Source of the DNA: Bradyrhizobium guangzhouense
GTDB taxonomy: Bacteria; Pseudomonadota; Alphaproteobacteria; Rhizobiales; Xanthobacteraceae
DNA: 64,000 nt
Direction: 5' to 3'
Assembly (NCBI RefSeq): GCF_004114955.1
Contig: NZ_CP030053.1
Span: forward strand, 6,798,001-6,862,000
The notes under the pieces were generated by a model. The model worked only from the letters and a program-made list of their open reading frames with translations. It ran no database searches and was not told the DNA's origin. A program made the translations under genes and the position numbers. Below, piece by piece: positions 18,211-27,143 of this stretch; the first letter of the stretch is position 1, and every line of letters starts with the position of its first letter.

Positions 18211-19119
18211 CTACGCCACTGGCTTTGCGGGGCGCGTCACCAGGTAAATGCCGAGCGCCACCGGAATGATCCCCAGCAAGTCGCGCGCTTCGACGTGTTC
18301 GCCGAGCACGAGATAGGCGAACAGCATGCCGAGCGGCGGCATCAGGAAATGATAGGCACTGGCCGCGGTCGCGCCACACACTTTCAGGAGATGAAACCAG
18401 AGCCAGTAGGCGAGGATCGAGCCGCCGAGCACGAGGAAGGCGAAGGCGCCGATCAGGCTCGGGGTAAAGTCGATCGCGTGGATATCGGCGAAGGTCAGCG
18501 CGACCGGCGTCAGCACGATGCCGGCGGCGAGGTTCTGCACGCCATTGCCGATCCACAAACTGCCCTTGGGCGCGAACAGCTTGAACAGGATGGTGCCTGA
18601 TACGATGGAGGCGAGCGAGGCCAGCGTGAAGAGAATGCCGTGCAGCGAGTCGGTGCCGACCGCGAGGCGGTGCCAGACGATAGCCGTGACGCCGACGATG
18701 CCGAGCAGGAGGCCGCTCGCCTTGCGCAGAGTTATGCCCTCGCCGAGCAGCAGCGCGGCGAGCGCCGCCGTGAACACCGGATTGGCCGAGACGATCAATC
18801 CGCCGAGGCCGGCGGAGACCGATTGCAGCCCGGTGTAGCCGAGCCCGAGATAGAGTGCGTTGTTGGCAATGCCGATAATCGCGAACATCAACGCATCACG
18901 CCACGACAGCGACCAGTCGCCGCGGATCAGCGTGGCGCCAAGGATCAAAATGCCGGCGAGCGAGAAGCGCGCGGCGAGCAGGATCAGCGGCGGGCAATGG
19001 GTGACGCCGATCTTGCCGGCGACGAAGGCATAGCTCCAGAGCAGGCAGAACACGCCGATGGCGAGCGGCAGGGTGTTGAAGCGGCTTTGAGGAACCGAAA
19101 TTGAGGGCGCGAGGGACAT
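18211..19119 (-). CDS. EamA/DMT-family transporter
   Basis: A 302-residue inner-membrane protein with about ten hydrophobic segments arranged as two EamA repeats, for example LPLAIGVFCLLWSYAFVAGK and the later LAYWLWFHLLKVCGATAAS. The end LGEHVEARDLLGIIPVALGIYL is a classic EamA tail. Members export metabolites such as amino acids. Start 19119 has AGGAG nine bases upstream. It is divergent from a lysR gene that probably controls it. Confidence 0.9.
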   Translation of the reverse strand: MSLAPSISVPQSRFNTLPLAIGVFCLLWSYAFVAGKIGVTHCPPLILLAARFSLAGILILGATLIRGDWSLSWRDALMFAIIGIANNALYLGLGYTGLQSVSAGLGGLIVSANPVFTAALAALLLGEGITLRKASGLLLGIVGVTAIVWHRLAVGTDSLHGILFTLASLASIVSGTILFKLFAPKGSLWIGNGVQNLAAGIVLTPVALTFADIHAIDFTPSLIGAFAFLVLGGSILAYWLWFHLLKVCGATAASAYHFLMPPLGMLFAYLVLGEHVEARDLLGIIPVALGIYLVTRPAKPVA

Positions 19120-19162
19120 GTGGGCATTCTCCTGAGCTCTCGATCTAGGGACCCGGCTTGCC

Positions 19163-19177
19163 ATTTGGAAATTAAAT
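19163..19177. promoter_or_regulatory. Possible LysR-type operator
   Basis: AT-rich dyad ATTTGGAAATTAAAT in the 98-base gap between the divergent EamA and lysR starts, of the loose T-N11-A form bound by LysR regulators. It is the only AT-rich island in an otherwise GC-rich gap. Confidence 0.35.
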
Positions 19178-19217
19178 GATTAACTCGCCATCAGTGGATT
19201 TTCGAATGGAGTGATCC

Positions 19218-20078
19218 ATGCTCGATCTGGAGCTTCTGCGCAGCTTCGTCTCGGTGGTCGAAGCCGGCGGCTTCACCCGCGCCAGCGAGCGCGTTCACCG
19301 CACGCAATCGACCGTCAGCCAGCAGATCAAGCGGCTGGAGGAAGATGTCGGCCAGGTGCTGCTGCACCGGGACGGCAAGGACGTGCGCCCGACCGAGGCC
19401 GGCGAGCGCCTGCTCTCCTATGCGCGGCGATTGCTGGCGCTTGCCGAAGAGGCGCGCGACGTGCTGCGCGAGCCCGACGGCGGCGCGGTCCGGCTCGGCA
19501 TTCCCGAGGATTTCGCGGCGTATCGTCTGGCAAAGCTGCTGGGCGCGTTCTCGCGCTCGCATCCGAACCTGCGGCTCGATGTGCGCGCCGACCAGAGCAA
19601 GAACCTCGCCCGCGATCTCGAGCGTGGCGAGCTCGATCTCGCGCTGTTCAAGCGCGAGGCCGGCGGCAAGGATGCGATCGCGGTGTGGCCGGAGGAGGTG
19701 CACTGGGTCACCAGCAAGAGCCATCCTGTCGACGTCAATGCGCCGTCAGTGCCGCTGATCGGCTTTCCGCTCGGCTGCCTCTACCGCGCCGGCGCCATCC
19801 ACGCGCTGGAGAGCGCCGGCCGCGCCTGGCACATGTCCTACATGTCGTCGAGCCTCGCCGGCATCCAGGCCGCGGTCGCCGCCGGCATGGGGCTGAGCAT
19901 TCTGTCGGAGATGTCGATCCAGTCAGATCACCGCGTGCTGACCGCGAAGGACGGCTTCGCGCCGATCAACAAGACCGAGGTGGCTCTGATGGCCGCGCCG
20001 AATGCGAGCTCGGCGACGTTGCGGCTGGCGGATCGGCTCGCGGAGTTTTGCGAGGACGTGCAGGCGAAGGCGGCGTGA
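19218..20078 (+). CDS. LysR-family transcriptional regulator
   Basis: A 286-residue LysR regulator. The N-terminal helix-turn-helix is clear (MLDLELLRSFVSVVEAGGFTRASERVHRTQSTVSQQIKRLEEDVG). The remainder is the periplasmic-binding-like effector domain (VRLGIPEDFAAYRLAKLL...). It is divergent from the EamA transporter, which is the likely target. The effector cannot be read from the sequence. Confidence 0.92.
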   Translation: MLDLELLRSFVSVVEAGGFTRASERVHRTQSTVSQQIKRLEEDVGQVLLHRDGKDVRPTEAGERLLSYARRLLALAEEARDVLREPDGGAVRLGIPEDFAAYRLAKLLGAFSRSHPNLRLDVRADQSKNLARDLERGELDLALFKREAGGKDAIAVWPEEVHWVTSKSHPVDVNAPSVPLIGFPLGCLYRAGAIHALESAGRAWHMSYMSSSLAGIQAAVAAGMGLSILSEMSIQSDHRVLTAKDGFAPINKTEVALMAAPNASSATLRLADRLAEFCEDVQAKAA

Positions 20079-20086
20079 TGAAGCTT

Positions 20087-20230
20087 CGTAGGGTCGGTTA
20101 GACTAGCCCTGCGGTTGCGCAACGCGCAATCGCTCGGCCTAACCCACCACTTTAGTTTCCGCAGAGACAGAAGTGGTTGGTTAGCCAAGCAGATACGCTT
20201 TGCGCATCTGCTTGGCTAACCAACCCTACG
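20087..20230. repeat. Palindromic intergenic repeat, family A
   Basis: Outer arms CGTAGGGTCGGTTAG and GGCTAACCAACCCTACG, plus inner hairpins such as GCAGATACGC/GCGCATCTGC. It fills the gap between the convergent lysR and pdeM. Confidence 0.75.
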
Positions 20231-20241
20231 AACCACTTGCT

Positions 20242-20952
20242 TCAATAACACCGCGACGCTGCGATCGCGTGGACGCGGCGGTCGCCGAGCAGATGGGCGA
20301 CGAAGCCGTTCTTCGGAAAGATCTTTGCGAACGCTACGTCGCGGATGCTGAGGCCGCCGGCATAGGCGCCGAAGGCGGGCATCACGGCGCGCATTCCGTC
20401 GCTGGCGAAACAGCGCCGCTCCATCGAGCGGCCGCGCGTGGAGATTCGGGCCTTGGGATGGAGATGACCGGCAATCTCGCCAGGCGCGCCTGATGGCTCG
20501 TGGCGGAAGGTGATCGGTCCAACAGCGACTTCGTCGGCGACGGTGCCGCCGAGATCGCGCGGCAGCATCGGATCGTGATTGCCCGAAATCCAGATCCAGT
20601 CGCGGCCCGTTTGAAGCGCGGCGACGGCGGCGCGGTCATCGGCGGACAGGCGCTCATGGGCCGAGCGGTCGTGAAAACTGTCGCCGAGTGCGATGACCGT
20701 CTTGGGATTATGGCGGGAGATGGCAGCAGCGAGGCGGCTGAGCGTTGCCAGCGTGTCGTAAGGCGGCAGCAGCACACCACGCGTGGCGAAGCTGGAACCC
20801 TTTTCCAAATGCAGATCGGAGACGACAAGCAGGCGCTGCTCGTCCCAGTACAGCGCGCCGGAGAGATCGGCGGCGAAGGTCACATCGCTGATGCTGACCC
20901 TGGAAACGCGCATGTCCTCGACATCCTCCGATACTCGCGCGCCTGTCGTCAC
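20242..20952 (-). CDS. pdeM: Ligase-associated DNA damage response endonuclease PdeM
   Basis: Metallophosphoesterase of the DNA-repair-associated PdeM family, 236 residues. Metal-binding motifs in order: VVSDLHLEKGS, ALGDSFHD, ISGNHDP and GHLHPKA. A GTG at 20952 starts 4 bases after the helicase stop; an ATG at 20913 (MRVSRVSI) is the alternative. It forms an operon with the Lhr-like helicase, and the exonuclease and ligase of the same repair set are encoded at 26.1-28.8 kb. Confidence 0.88.
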   Translation of the reverse strand: MTTGARVSEDVEDMRVSRVSISDVTFAADLSGALYWDEQRLLVVSDLHLEKGSSFATRGVLLPPYDTLATLSRLAAAISRHNPKTVIALGDSFHDRSAHERLSADDRAAVAALQTGRDWIWISGNHDPMLPRDLGGTVADEVAVGPITFRHEPSGAPGEIAGHLHPKARISTRGRSMERRCFASDGMRAVMPAFGAYAGGLSIRDVAFAKIFPKNGFVAHLLGDRRVHAIAASRCY

Positions 20953-20955
20953 GTC

Positions 20956-23529
20956 TTACCCGCTTCTATCCATCGCTTCCTTGACCAGCTCGTCGGCGGC
21001 TTCGGCCAACAGCTCGTCTGCAGCTTCGCCATAAACTGACTCGCGGCCGATTTCCAGCATCACGGGCACGGCGAGCGGGGAGACGCGGTCGAGTTCCCGG
21101 TGGGTGATACGGCCCTGGATGCGCATCAGCATGTCGCTGAGGCGGCGCAGATCGAGCAGGCCGGTGGCGGCATCGGCGCGCGCGGCGCGCAGCAACACGT
21201 GATCGGCCTGGTGTTTTCGCAGGACATCGTAGACGAGATCGGTCGAGAACAGCACCTGGCGGCGGCTTTTCTCTTCACCGGTGTGGCGACGCGCGATCAG
21301 CCCGGAGATGATGGCGCAGTTGCGGAAGGTGCGCTTCATCAGCGCCGATTCGGCGAGCCAGGCCTCCAAATCGTCGCCGAGCATATCAGGGTCGAACAAC
21401 GCGTTGAGATCGATGCGGCCATCCCTGATCATGAAGGACAGGTCGCCCAACGCCCAGATCGCCACCGCATATTCGTTGGCGACGAAGCCGAGCGGCCGGG
21501 CGCGGGCGCGCTCGAGCCGGCGCGTCAAGAGCATGCCGAGCGTCTGGTGCGCGAGACGGCCTTCGAAAGGATAGCAGACGATGTAATGCTTGTTGGCGCG
21601 CGGAAAGCTTTCGACCAGCAGCTCGCGCACCGCGGGCACCCGGCTGACGTCCTTTTGCAGGGAGAGCCAGTCGCGCACCTGCTCCGGCAAACCCTTCCAG
21701 GCCCTGAAGTCGTCGAGCAGACGGCGGACGCGTTCGGCGAGATAGGTCGAGAGCGGGAACTTGCCGCCCATATAGGACGGCACTTTCGGGTCCTTGTCAT
21801 GCGCGCGCGAGACGTAGACCTGGTCCTCGACCAGGGTCTCGTAGCGCACCACCTCGCCGGAGAACACGAAGGTGTCGCCGGGCGAGAGGCCCTCGATGAA
21901 GGCCTCTTCGATCTCGCCAAGCAGGCGGCCGCCGCGCGCGATCACCCCGGTCGAACCGTTCCCACCGCCGCGCGAGCGCACCAGGCGCACTTTCAGCATA
22001 TCGTCCTCGACGATGGTGCCGACATTCATCCGGTAGCTCTGCCGCACCTTTGGGTTGGCGACGCGCCAGCGGCCCTCCTTGTCCTGCTTGATGCGGGCAA
22101 AGCGTTCATAGGTCTTCAGCGCGTAGCCGCCGGAGGCGACGAAATCGACGACGTCGTCGAAATCCTGCCGCGACAGGTTCGCGTAGGGCGCGCCGGTGCG
22201 GACCTCGGCATAGAGCTCGTCGGAGAGGAACGGCTCGCCGCAGGCGCAGCCGAGCACGTGCTGGGCCAGCACGTCGAGCGCGCCTGTACGTAGCGGCGGC
22301 GTATCCTGCGCATTCTCGGCGATGGCGTCGATGGCGACGCGGCACTCCAGCACCTCGAAGCGGTTGGCGGGCACCAGCACGGCGCGCGAGGCTTCATCGA
22401 GACGGTGGTTGGCGCGGCCGATGCGCTGCATCAGGCGCGAGGAGCCCTTGGGCGCGCCGATATTGACGACGAGATCGACGTCGCCCCAGTCGACGCCGAG
22501 ATCGAGCGAGGAGGTACAGACCACGCCGCGCAGGCGCCCCGCCGACATGGCGTCCTCGACCTTGCGGCGCTGGGCGACGTCGAGCGAGCCGTGATGCAGG
22601 GCGATGGCGAGGCCGTCGTCGTTCATGCTCCAGAGATTCTGGAACAGCATCTCGGCCTGGCTGCGGGTGTTGACGAACACCAGCGTGGTCTTGTTCTGCT
22701 TGATCAGCTCGTAGATCTCGGGCAGCGCATGGCGCGCGCTGTGGCCCGCCCAAGGCAGGCGCTCGCGCGTGTCGAGCATCTCAACCTGCGGCGGCGCCGC
22801 GCCGCCGGCGACGACGATGTCGGCGGCGACCTCCTTGCCCTCGGGCTGCGGCACCAGAAAGCGCGCGAGCTGCTCCGGCTCGGCCACCGTCGCCGACAGA
22901 CCGATGGCGCGCATCTGCGGCGCGAGGCGCCACAACCGCGCGAGGCCAAGCGACAGCAGGTCGCCGCGCTTGGACGTCACCAGCGCGTGCAGCTCGTCGA
23001 GCACGATACGCTTCAAGGAGGAGAACAGGAACGGTGCGTCGTCGGAGGACAGCAGCAGCGCGAGCTGCTCCGGCGTGGTCAGCAGAATATCTGGCGGATA
23101 GCGCCGCTGCCGCTGGCGCCGCGACACCGGCGTGTCGCCGGTGCGGGTCTCGACCTTGATCGGCAGATTCATCTCGGCGATGGGGCGTTCGAGATTGCGG
23201 GCGATGTCGACGGCGAGCGCTTTCAGCGGCGAGATGTAGAGCGTGTGCAGGCCGGCACTGCGCTGCACGCTGCGGCCGGTGGAGATGACGGATTTCGCAG
23301 GCGTCGTCGGCGCAGTGCTCAATTCCGCCAGCGTCGGCAGAAATCCCGCCAGCGTCTTGCCGGCGCCGGTCGGTGCGATCAGCAAGGCCGAACGATCCGC
23401 GCGCGCCTTCTCCAGCAGCGCGAGCTGATGGTCACGCGGCGCCCAGCCGCGCGACGCGAACCATTGCTGGAAGCGGTCGGGCAGCAGCGCGGCCGGCTCG
23501 GCCGGGATTTGGAGGATGCGGGGCGGCAC
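20956..23529 (-). CDS. lhr: Ligase-associated DEXH-box helicase (Lhr-like)
   Basis: Superfamily 2 DNA helicase of 857 residues, of the Lhr-core type linked to bacterial ATP-dependent ligase repair clusters. Motifs: Walker A LLIAPTGAGKTLAGFLP (near residue 55), the DELH box in IVLDELHALVTSKRGD, motif III LSATVAEP, and RMQRIGRANHR-like motif VI in SRLMQRIGRANHRLDEA. A C-terminal Lhr winged-helix/beta-barrel region follows. PdeM is encoded 4 bases downstream. It is predicted to unwind 3'-5' on nucleic acid during repair. Confidence 0.93.
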   Translation of the reverse strand: MPPRILQIPAEPAALLPDRFQQWFASRGWAPRDHQLALLEKARADRSALLIAPTGAGKTLAGFLPTLAELSTAPTTPAKSVISTGRSVQRSAGLHTLYISPLKALAVDIARNLERPIAEMNLPIKVETRTGDTPVSRRQRQRRYPPDILLTTPEQLALLLSSDDAPFLFSSLKRIVLDELHALVTSKRGDLLSLGLARLWRLAPQMRAIGLSATVAEPEQLARFLVPQPEGKEVAADIVVAGGAAPPQVEMLDTRERLPWAGHSARHALPEIYELIKQNKTTLVFVNTRSQAEMLFQNLWSMNDDGLAIALHHGSLDVAQRRKVEDAMSAGRLRGVVCTSSLDLGVDWGDVDLVVNIGAPKGSSRLMQRIGRANHRLDEASRAVLVPANRFEVLECRVAIDAIAENAQDTPPLRTGALDVLAQHVLGCACGEPFLSDELYAEVRTGAPYANLSRQDFDDVVDFVASGGYALKTYERFARIKQDKEGRWRVANPKVRQSYRMNVGTIVEDDMLKVRLVRSRGGGNGSTGVIARGGRLLGEIEEAFIEGLSPGDTFVFSGEVVRYETLVEDQVYVSRAHDKDPKVPSYMGGKFPLSTYLAERVRRLLDDFRAWKGLPEQVRDWLSLQKDVSRVPAVRELLVESFPRANKHYIVCYPFEGRLAHQTLGMLLTRRLERARARPLGFVANEYAVAIWALGDLSFMIRDGRIDLNALFDPDMLGDDLEAWLAESALMKRTFRNCAIISGLIARRHTGEEKSRRQVLFSTDLVYDVLRKHQADHVLLRAARADAATGLLDLRRLSDMLMRIQGRITHRELDRVSPLAVPVMLEIGRESVYGEAADELLAEAADELVKEAMDRSG

Positions 23530-23593
23530 GGCGTTAGACGTAAGCCGTGGGGACGGGTTCGTCGAGGGGTGGGCACCACGAGCTGGGGGCGCC

Positions 23594-23758
23594 CCTTCCC
23601 TCTCCCATTGTGGGACCCCTTGTGGGAGATGGTGGATCGCCGCGAAGCGGCGAGACGGGTGAGGGGTATCTCTCCGCGAATTATTCTCTTCCGAGCGCGC
23701 CGAGAGAACCCCTCATCCGGCGCTTCGCGCCACCTTCTCCCACAAGGGGAGAAGGAAG
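23594..23758. repeat. Intergenic repeat, family C (CTCCCACAAGGGGAG type)
   Basis: A compound palindrome: CTTCCCTCTCCCATTGTGGG and CCCCTTGTGGGAGATGGTGG at the left face CCACCTTCTCCCACAAGGGG at the right. Inner GCCGCGAAGCGGCGAGACGG and GGTGAGGGGT/ACCCCTCATCC modules complete it. Copies are at 40554-40705 and 42574-42720. Confidence 0.8.
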
Positions 23759-23764
23759 AACCAT

Positions 23765-24994
23765 CTACTCCACCACCGGCTTGTCGGAGACCTCCCAGTC
23801 CTTGCCGTTGAAGATCTGGGTGAACAGCGTCTTCATCGGCGTGTAGTCGTCGGGCGTGTAGCTGTAAGTCACGCCGTCGAGGAAGAAGGGCGAGTGGAAG
23901 CCGTTGAGGTTCGAGGCCTGCTTCAGCACATTGGCCCGCGTCAGCTCATCGCCGCAGCGGCGCAGGATCTCGCCCATGGTGACGGCCTGGCCGTAGCCGG
24001 CATAGGCGATGGTGTTGTCGGGTGCGACGTTGGGCAGATATTTCTTGCGCAGCTCCTCGAACGCCATGGGACCCGGATCCTTTTCCCAACGGCCGGGCCC
24101 GGCATCCTTGGAATAGCTGATCGCGACGATGTCCTTGGCGTTCTCGAAGCCGGCGGCGTTGAGAATGGATTTGCCGGTCGAGCCGGCCGAGAGCAGCTGC
24201 AGCGGCTTCCAGCCGAGCTCGGCCGCTTTCCGGATCGACTGCGACGACGCCTTGCCGGTGGAGATGTTGTAGAAAACGTCGGCGCCCGACTTGGAGAGAT
24301 TGATCAGCTGGGAATCGATAGTGGGATCGGTGAGATCATAGGTCTGCTCCATGATCACGGAGGCGGTGCCGCCGGCATCCGCCAGCACCTTCTTGAAGGG
24401 CCCAAGGAAGTCGCGGCCGAAATCGTCGTTCTGGTAGAGGATGCCGATCTTGGCATTCGGCTTCACGCCAAGGACATGCCGCGCCAGGATGCGCGCTTCG
24501 GTCGGATAAAGCGGCAGGCCCGCCATCGTCCATTTGAACTCCTTCGGATTATTCCACTTCGAGGCGCCGGTGTTGAGCAGCAGCTGCGGCACGCCCTTGG
24601 AGTTCAGGTATTTGTGCACGGCGGTCTGCGGCGCGGTGCCGAGCGAGCCGTAGAGTGCCAGCACCTCCTCCTGCTCGACCAGGCGCCGCGTCGCCTCGAC
24701 GCATTTCGGCGCGCTGTAGGCGTCATCGAGCGTGAGGAAATTGACCTTGCGCCCGTTGATGCCGCCGCCCTCGTTGAGCATCTGGAAATAGGCTTCGCCG
24801 ACACGCCCCAGCACGCCGTAGAGCGAGCCGGGGCCGGAATGCGGCACGGTCTGTCCGATCTTGATATCGGTGTCGCTGGCGCCGGCATCGTATTTTTTCT
24901 CCGCGGCCCAGACATAGGGCGCGGGCAGGACGGATGCGGCGATGGTGGCGAACGCGGCGGCGCTGACATCGCGCCGCGATGGATTTTTCGTCAT
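23765..24994 (-). CDS. Branched-chain amino acid-type ABC transporter substrate-binding protein
   Basis: Periplasmic binding protein of the LivK/type-1 family, 409 residues. It has a twin-arginine-like signal (NPSRRDVSAAAFATIAASVL), then DIKIGQTVPHSGPGSLYGVLGRVGEAYFQMLNEGGGINGRKV and the typical LALYGSLGTAPQTAVHKYLN and VDVFYN-type lobes. The start at 24994 has GGGAGAG upstream. No permease or ATPase genes adjoin it, so it is an orphan that must use a transporter encoded elsewhere. The ligand is unknown. Confidence 0.9.
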   Translation of the reverse strand: MTKNPSRRDVSAAAFATIAASVLPAPYVWAAEKKYDAGASDTDIKIGQTVPHSGPGSLYGVLGRVGEAYFQMLNEGGGINGRKVNFLTLDDAYSAPKCVEATRRLVEQEEVLALYGSLGTAPQTAVHKYLNSKGVPQLLLNTGASKWNNPKEFKWTMAGLPLYPTEARILARHVLGVKPNAKIGILYQNDDFGRDFLGPFKKVLADAGGTASVIMEQTYDLTDPTIDSQLINLSKSGADVFYNISTGKASSQSIRKAAELGWKPLQLLSAGSTGKSILNAAGFENAKDIVAISYSKDAGPGRWEKDPGPMAFEELRKKYLPNVAPDNTIAYAGYGQAVTMGEILRRCGDELTRANVLKQASNLNGFHSPFFLDGVTYSYTPDDYTPMKTLFTQIFNGKDWEVSDKPVVE

Positions 24995-25124
24995 TGTTGT
25001 TTCTCTCCCTGGTGCCGCGCATTGTGCTGGCATCGCAGCTTCGCTCGCAAGCAGGAAGTCGTCGGTTTGCGACGCAATGATGCTTAAATTGCTGGGCGTT
25101 TAGCGCCTAGACTCAAGTTTTCTC

Positions 25125-26051
25125 TTAAGTTCTCTCGGCGACGATGACGAGGCCGCGCACCGGCTCGTTGTTCTCGTTGCGCGGCGAGCACGGCTCCAGC
25201 GTGAGCAGCTTCAGGGCGGCTTTCGCAATCGCACCCCGCACATATTCCGTCGAGTGGGCATAGCGCAGGCCTTCGCCGAGCACGATGCCATCGCCGTCAT
25301 GCGTCTCCAGCGTGAAGGCGAGCGTGCCGCCCGATAAGAGCACGCGCTTGGTCTCGGTGAGAACAGGCGCGAGATCGGAGAGATAGACGAAGGCATCCGC
25401 GGCGACGACGAGGTTCGCGCTTGCATCGGGCTTGGTGCGCAGGCCCTCGATCATGTCGGCGACCTCGAGCTCGGCATAGAGCCCGGTGGCGCGCGCCTCC
25501 TTGATCATGCCCGATGACAGGTCGATGCCGATGAAATGATCGACCTGCTTGGCGAAGGCGGCGGCCGCAAGGCCGGTGCCGCAGCCGAGATCGATGGTGC
25601 GCTTGAAGAAGGCCGGCTTCTTCGCAGCAACGCGCGCGGCCAGCACCGCCTTGAAGATCAGCGCGGGGGCGCGATAGCCGAGATCGTTGATCAAAGCGTG
25701 CTCGAAGCGCGGCGCGTATTGGTCGAACAGCGCCTGCACATAGGCCTTGGGCATTTCGGAGAGCTGCGCGTCGCCGAGCCGGATCAGGTGCAGGCCGGCG
25801 CCGTGCTGATCCTCGGGATCGGATCGCCGCGCTTCCCGGAAGGCTGCGATCGCCTTGTCGCGCTCGCCGAGCTGCTGACGGATCTCGCCGAGCGTGAACC
25901 AGGCCGAGGTGAAGTCAGGCGCGAGCTCGATGGCCTGCTCCAGCAGATCGGCGGCAGCGGGCAGATCGCCCTTGAGCTGGAGGTCGCGCGCGAACTCGAA
26001 ACGGCGGTCGGCCATGAGATCGCCGGAGGTCAGGAACAGGCGGAGCGGCAT
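25125..26051 (-). CDS. TPR-containing class I SAM-dependent methyltransferase
   Basis: A 308-residue protein combining an N-terminal tetratricopeptide part (FARDLQLKGDLPAAADLLEQAIELAPDFTSAWFTLGEIRQQLGERDKAIAAF, about residues 18-75) with a C-terminal Rossmann methyltransferase. The SAM motif I is TIDLGCGTGLAAAAFA, followed by FIGIDLSSGMIKEA. The build resembles TPR-methyltransferases such as the trehalose/nodulation-type family, but the substrate is unknown. The start at 26051 is chosen because further extension would cross the divergent exonuclease gene. Confidence 0.85.
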   Translation of the reverse strand: MPLRLFLTSGDLMADRRFEFARDLQLKGDLPAAADLLEQAIELAPDFTSAWFTLGEIRQQLGERDKAIAAFREARRSDPEDQHGAGLHLIRLGDAQLSEMPKAYVQALFDQYAPRFEHALINDLGYRAPALIFKAVLAARVAAKKPAFFKRTIDLGCGTGLAAAAFAKQVDHFIGIDLSSGMIKEARATGLYAELEVADMIEGLRTKPDASANLVVAADAFVYLSDLAPVLTETKRVLLSGGTLAFTLETHDGDGIVLGEGLRYAHSTEYVRGAIAKAALKLLTLEPCSPRNENNEPVRGLVIVAERT

Positions 26052-26096
26052 TGCAGGAACCGAAGGATGACTCGAAGAATTGGCAGCGCAGCCTAT

Positions 26097-27143
26097 ATGA
26101 CAGAAATGCGCCCGCAAGACATCCTGCTGCCAACTGCTGACGGCCTGTGCTGCAAGCCCGGCGGCTTTCACATCGATCCCGTCCGTCCGGTGGAGCGGGC
26201 CGTGATCACCCACGGCCATTCCGACCACGCCCGCGCCGGCCATGGCGCGGTGCTGGCGACGCAGGAAACGCTCGACATGATGCGGCTGCGCTATGGCGAG
26301 AATTTTGCCGGATCGACACAGGTCATCAGCTATGGCCAAGACATCAGGCTCGGCGACGTCAAGGTGAGGTTTCACCCGGCCGGCCATGTGCTCGGCTCGG
26401 CGCAGATCGCGGTGACCTGCAAGGACACCTGCATCGTCGCATCAGGCGATTACAAGGATGCGCCGGACCCGACCTGCGTCCCGTTCGAGCTGGTGCCCTG
26501 CGACGTCTTCATCACCGAGGCGACGTTCGGGCTGCCGGTGTTTCGCCACGGCGATGCCGCGGACGAGGTGAAGAAGCTGCTGGCGTCCGTCGCGCTGTTT
26601 CCGGAGCGCGCGCATCTCGTCGGAGCCTATTCGCTCGGCAAGGCCCAGCGCGTGATCGCGCTGCTGCGCAAGGCCGGCTATGACGCGCCGATCTATCTGC
26701 ATGGCGCGATGGAGAAGATCACCGAATATTATCAGAGCCGCGGCATCGATCTCGGCGAGCTCAGGCCGGTGATGGGCATGAAGAAGGCGGCACTCGCCGG
26801 CACCATCACGCTGGCGCCGCCGTCGGCGACGTCTGACATCTGGGCCCGGCGCTTTCCTGATCCCGTCACGGCTTTCGCGTCGGGCTGGATGCGCGTGCGC
26901 GCCCGCGCGCGGCAAGGCGGTGTCGAGCTGCCGCTGGTGATCTCCGACCATGCCGATTGGGACGGTCTCACCGCGACCATCGCGGCGACCGGCGCCGGCG
27001 AGATCTGGGTCACCCACGGCCAGGAAGACGCGCTGGTGCATTGGTGCAAGAGCCGCGGCCTGCGGGCGCAGCCGCTCGATCTCGTCGGCTATGGCGAGGA
27101 AGAGGAGAGCGAGCCGCCGGCTCCAGGCGAGGCCGGGGCATGA
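26097..27143 (+). CDS. Ligase-associated DNA exonuclease (MBL/beta-CASP-like)
   Basis: A 348-residue nuclease of the ligase-associated DNA damage response exonuclease family (Ysh1/SNM1-like). The metal motif THGHSDHARAGH is near residue 36, HPAGHVLGSAQI follows, then VASGDYKD, FITEATFGLP and the C-terminal VISDHADWDG. Its stop overlaps the ligase start (ATGA). In-frame ATGs at 26067 and 26106 are alternatives; 26067 would leave only 15 bases to the divergent methyltransferase start. With PdeM, the helicase and the ligase it makes the known repair quartet. Confidence 0.9.
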   Translation: MTEMRPQDILLPTADGLCCKPGGFHIDPVRPVERAVITHGHSDHARAGHGAVLATQETLDMMRLRYGENFAGSTQVISYGQDIRLGDVKVRFHPAGHVLGSAQIAVTCKDTCIVASGDYKDAPDPTCVPFELVPCDVFITEATFGLPVFRHGDAADEVKKLLASVALFPERAHLVGAYSLGKAQRVIALLRKAGYDAPIYLHGAMEKITEYYQSRGIDLGELRPVMGMKKAALAGTITLAPPSATSDIWARRFPDPVTAFASGWMRVRARARQGGVELPLVISDHADWDGLTATIAATGAGEIWVTHGQEDALVHWCKSRGLRAQPLDLVGYGEEEESEPPAPGEAGA

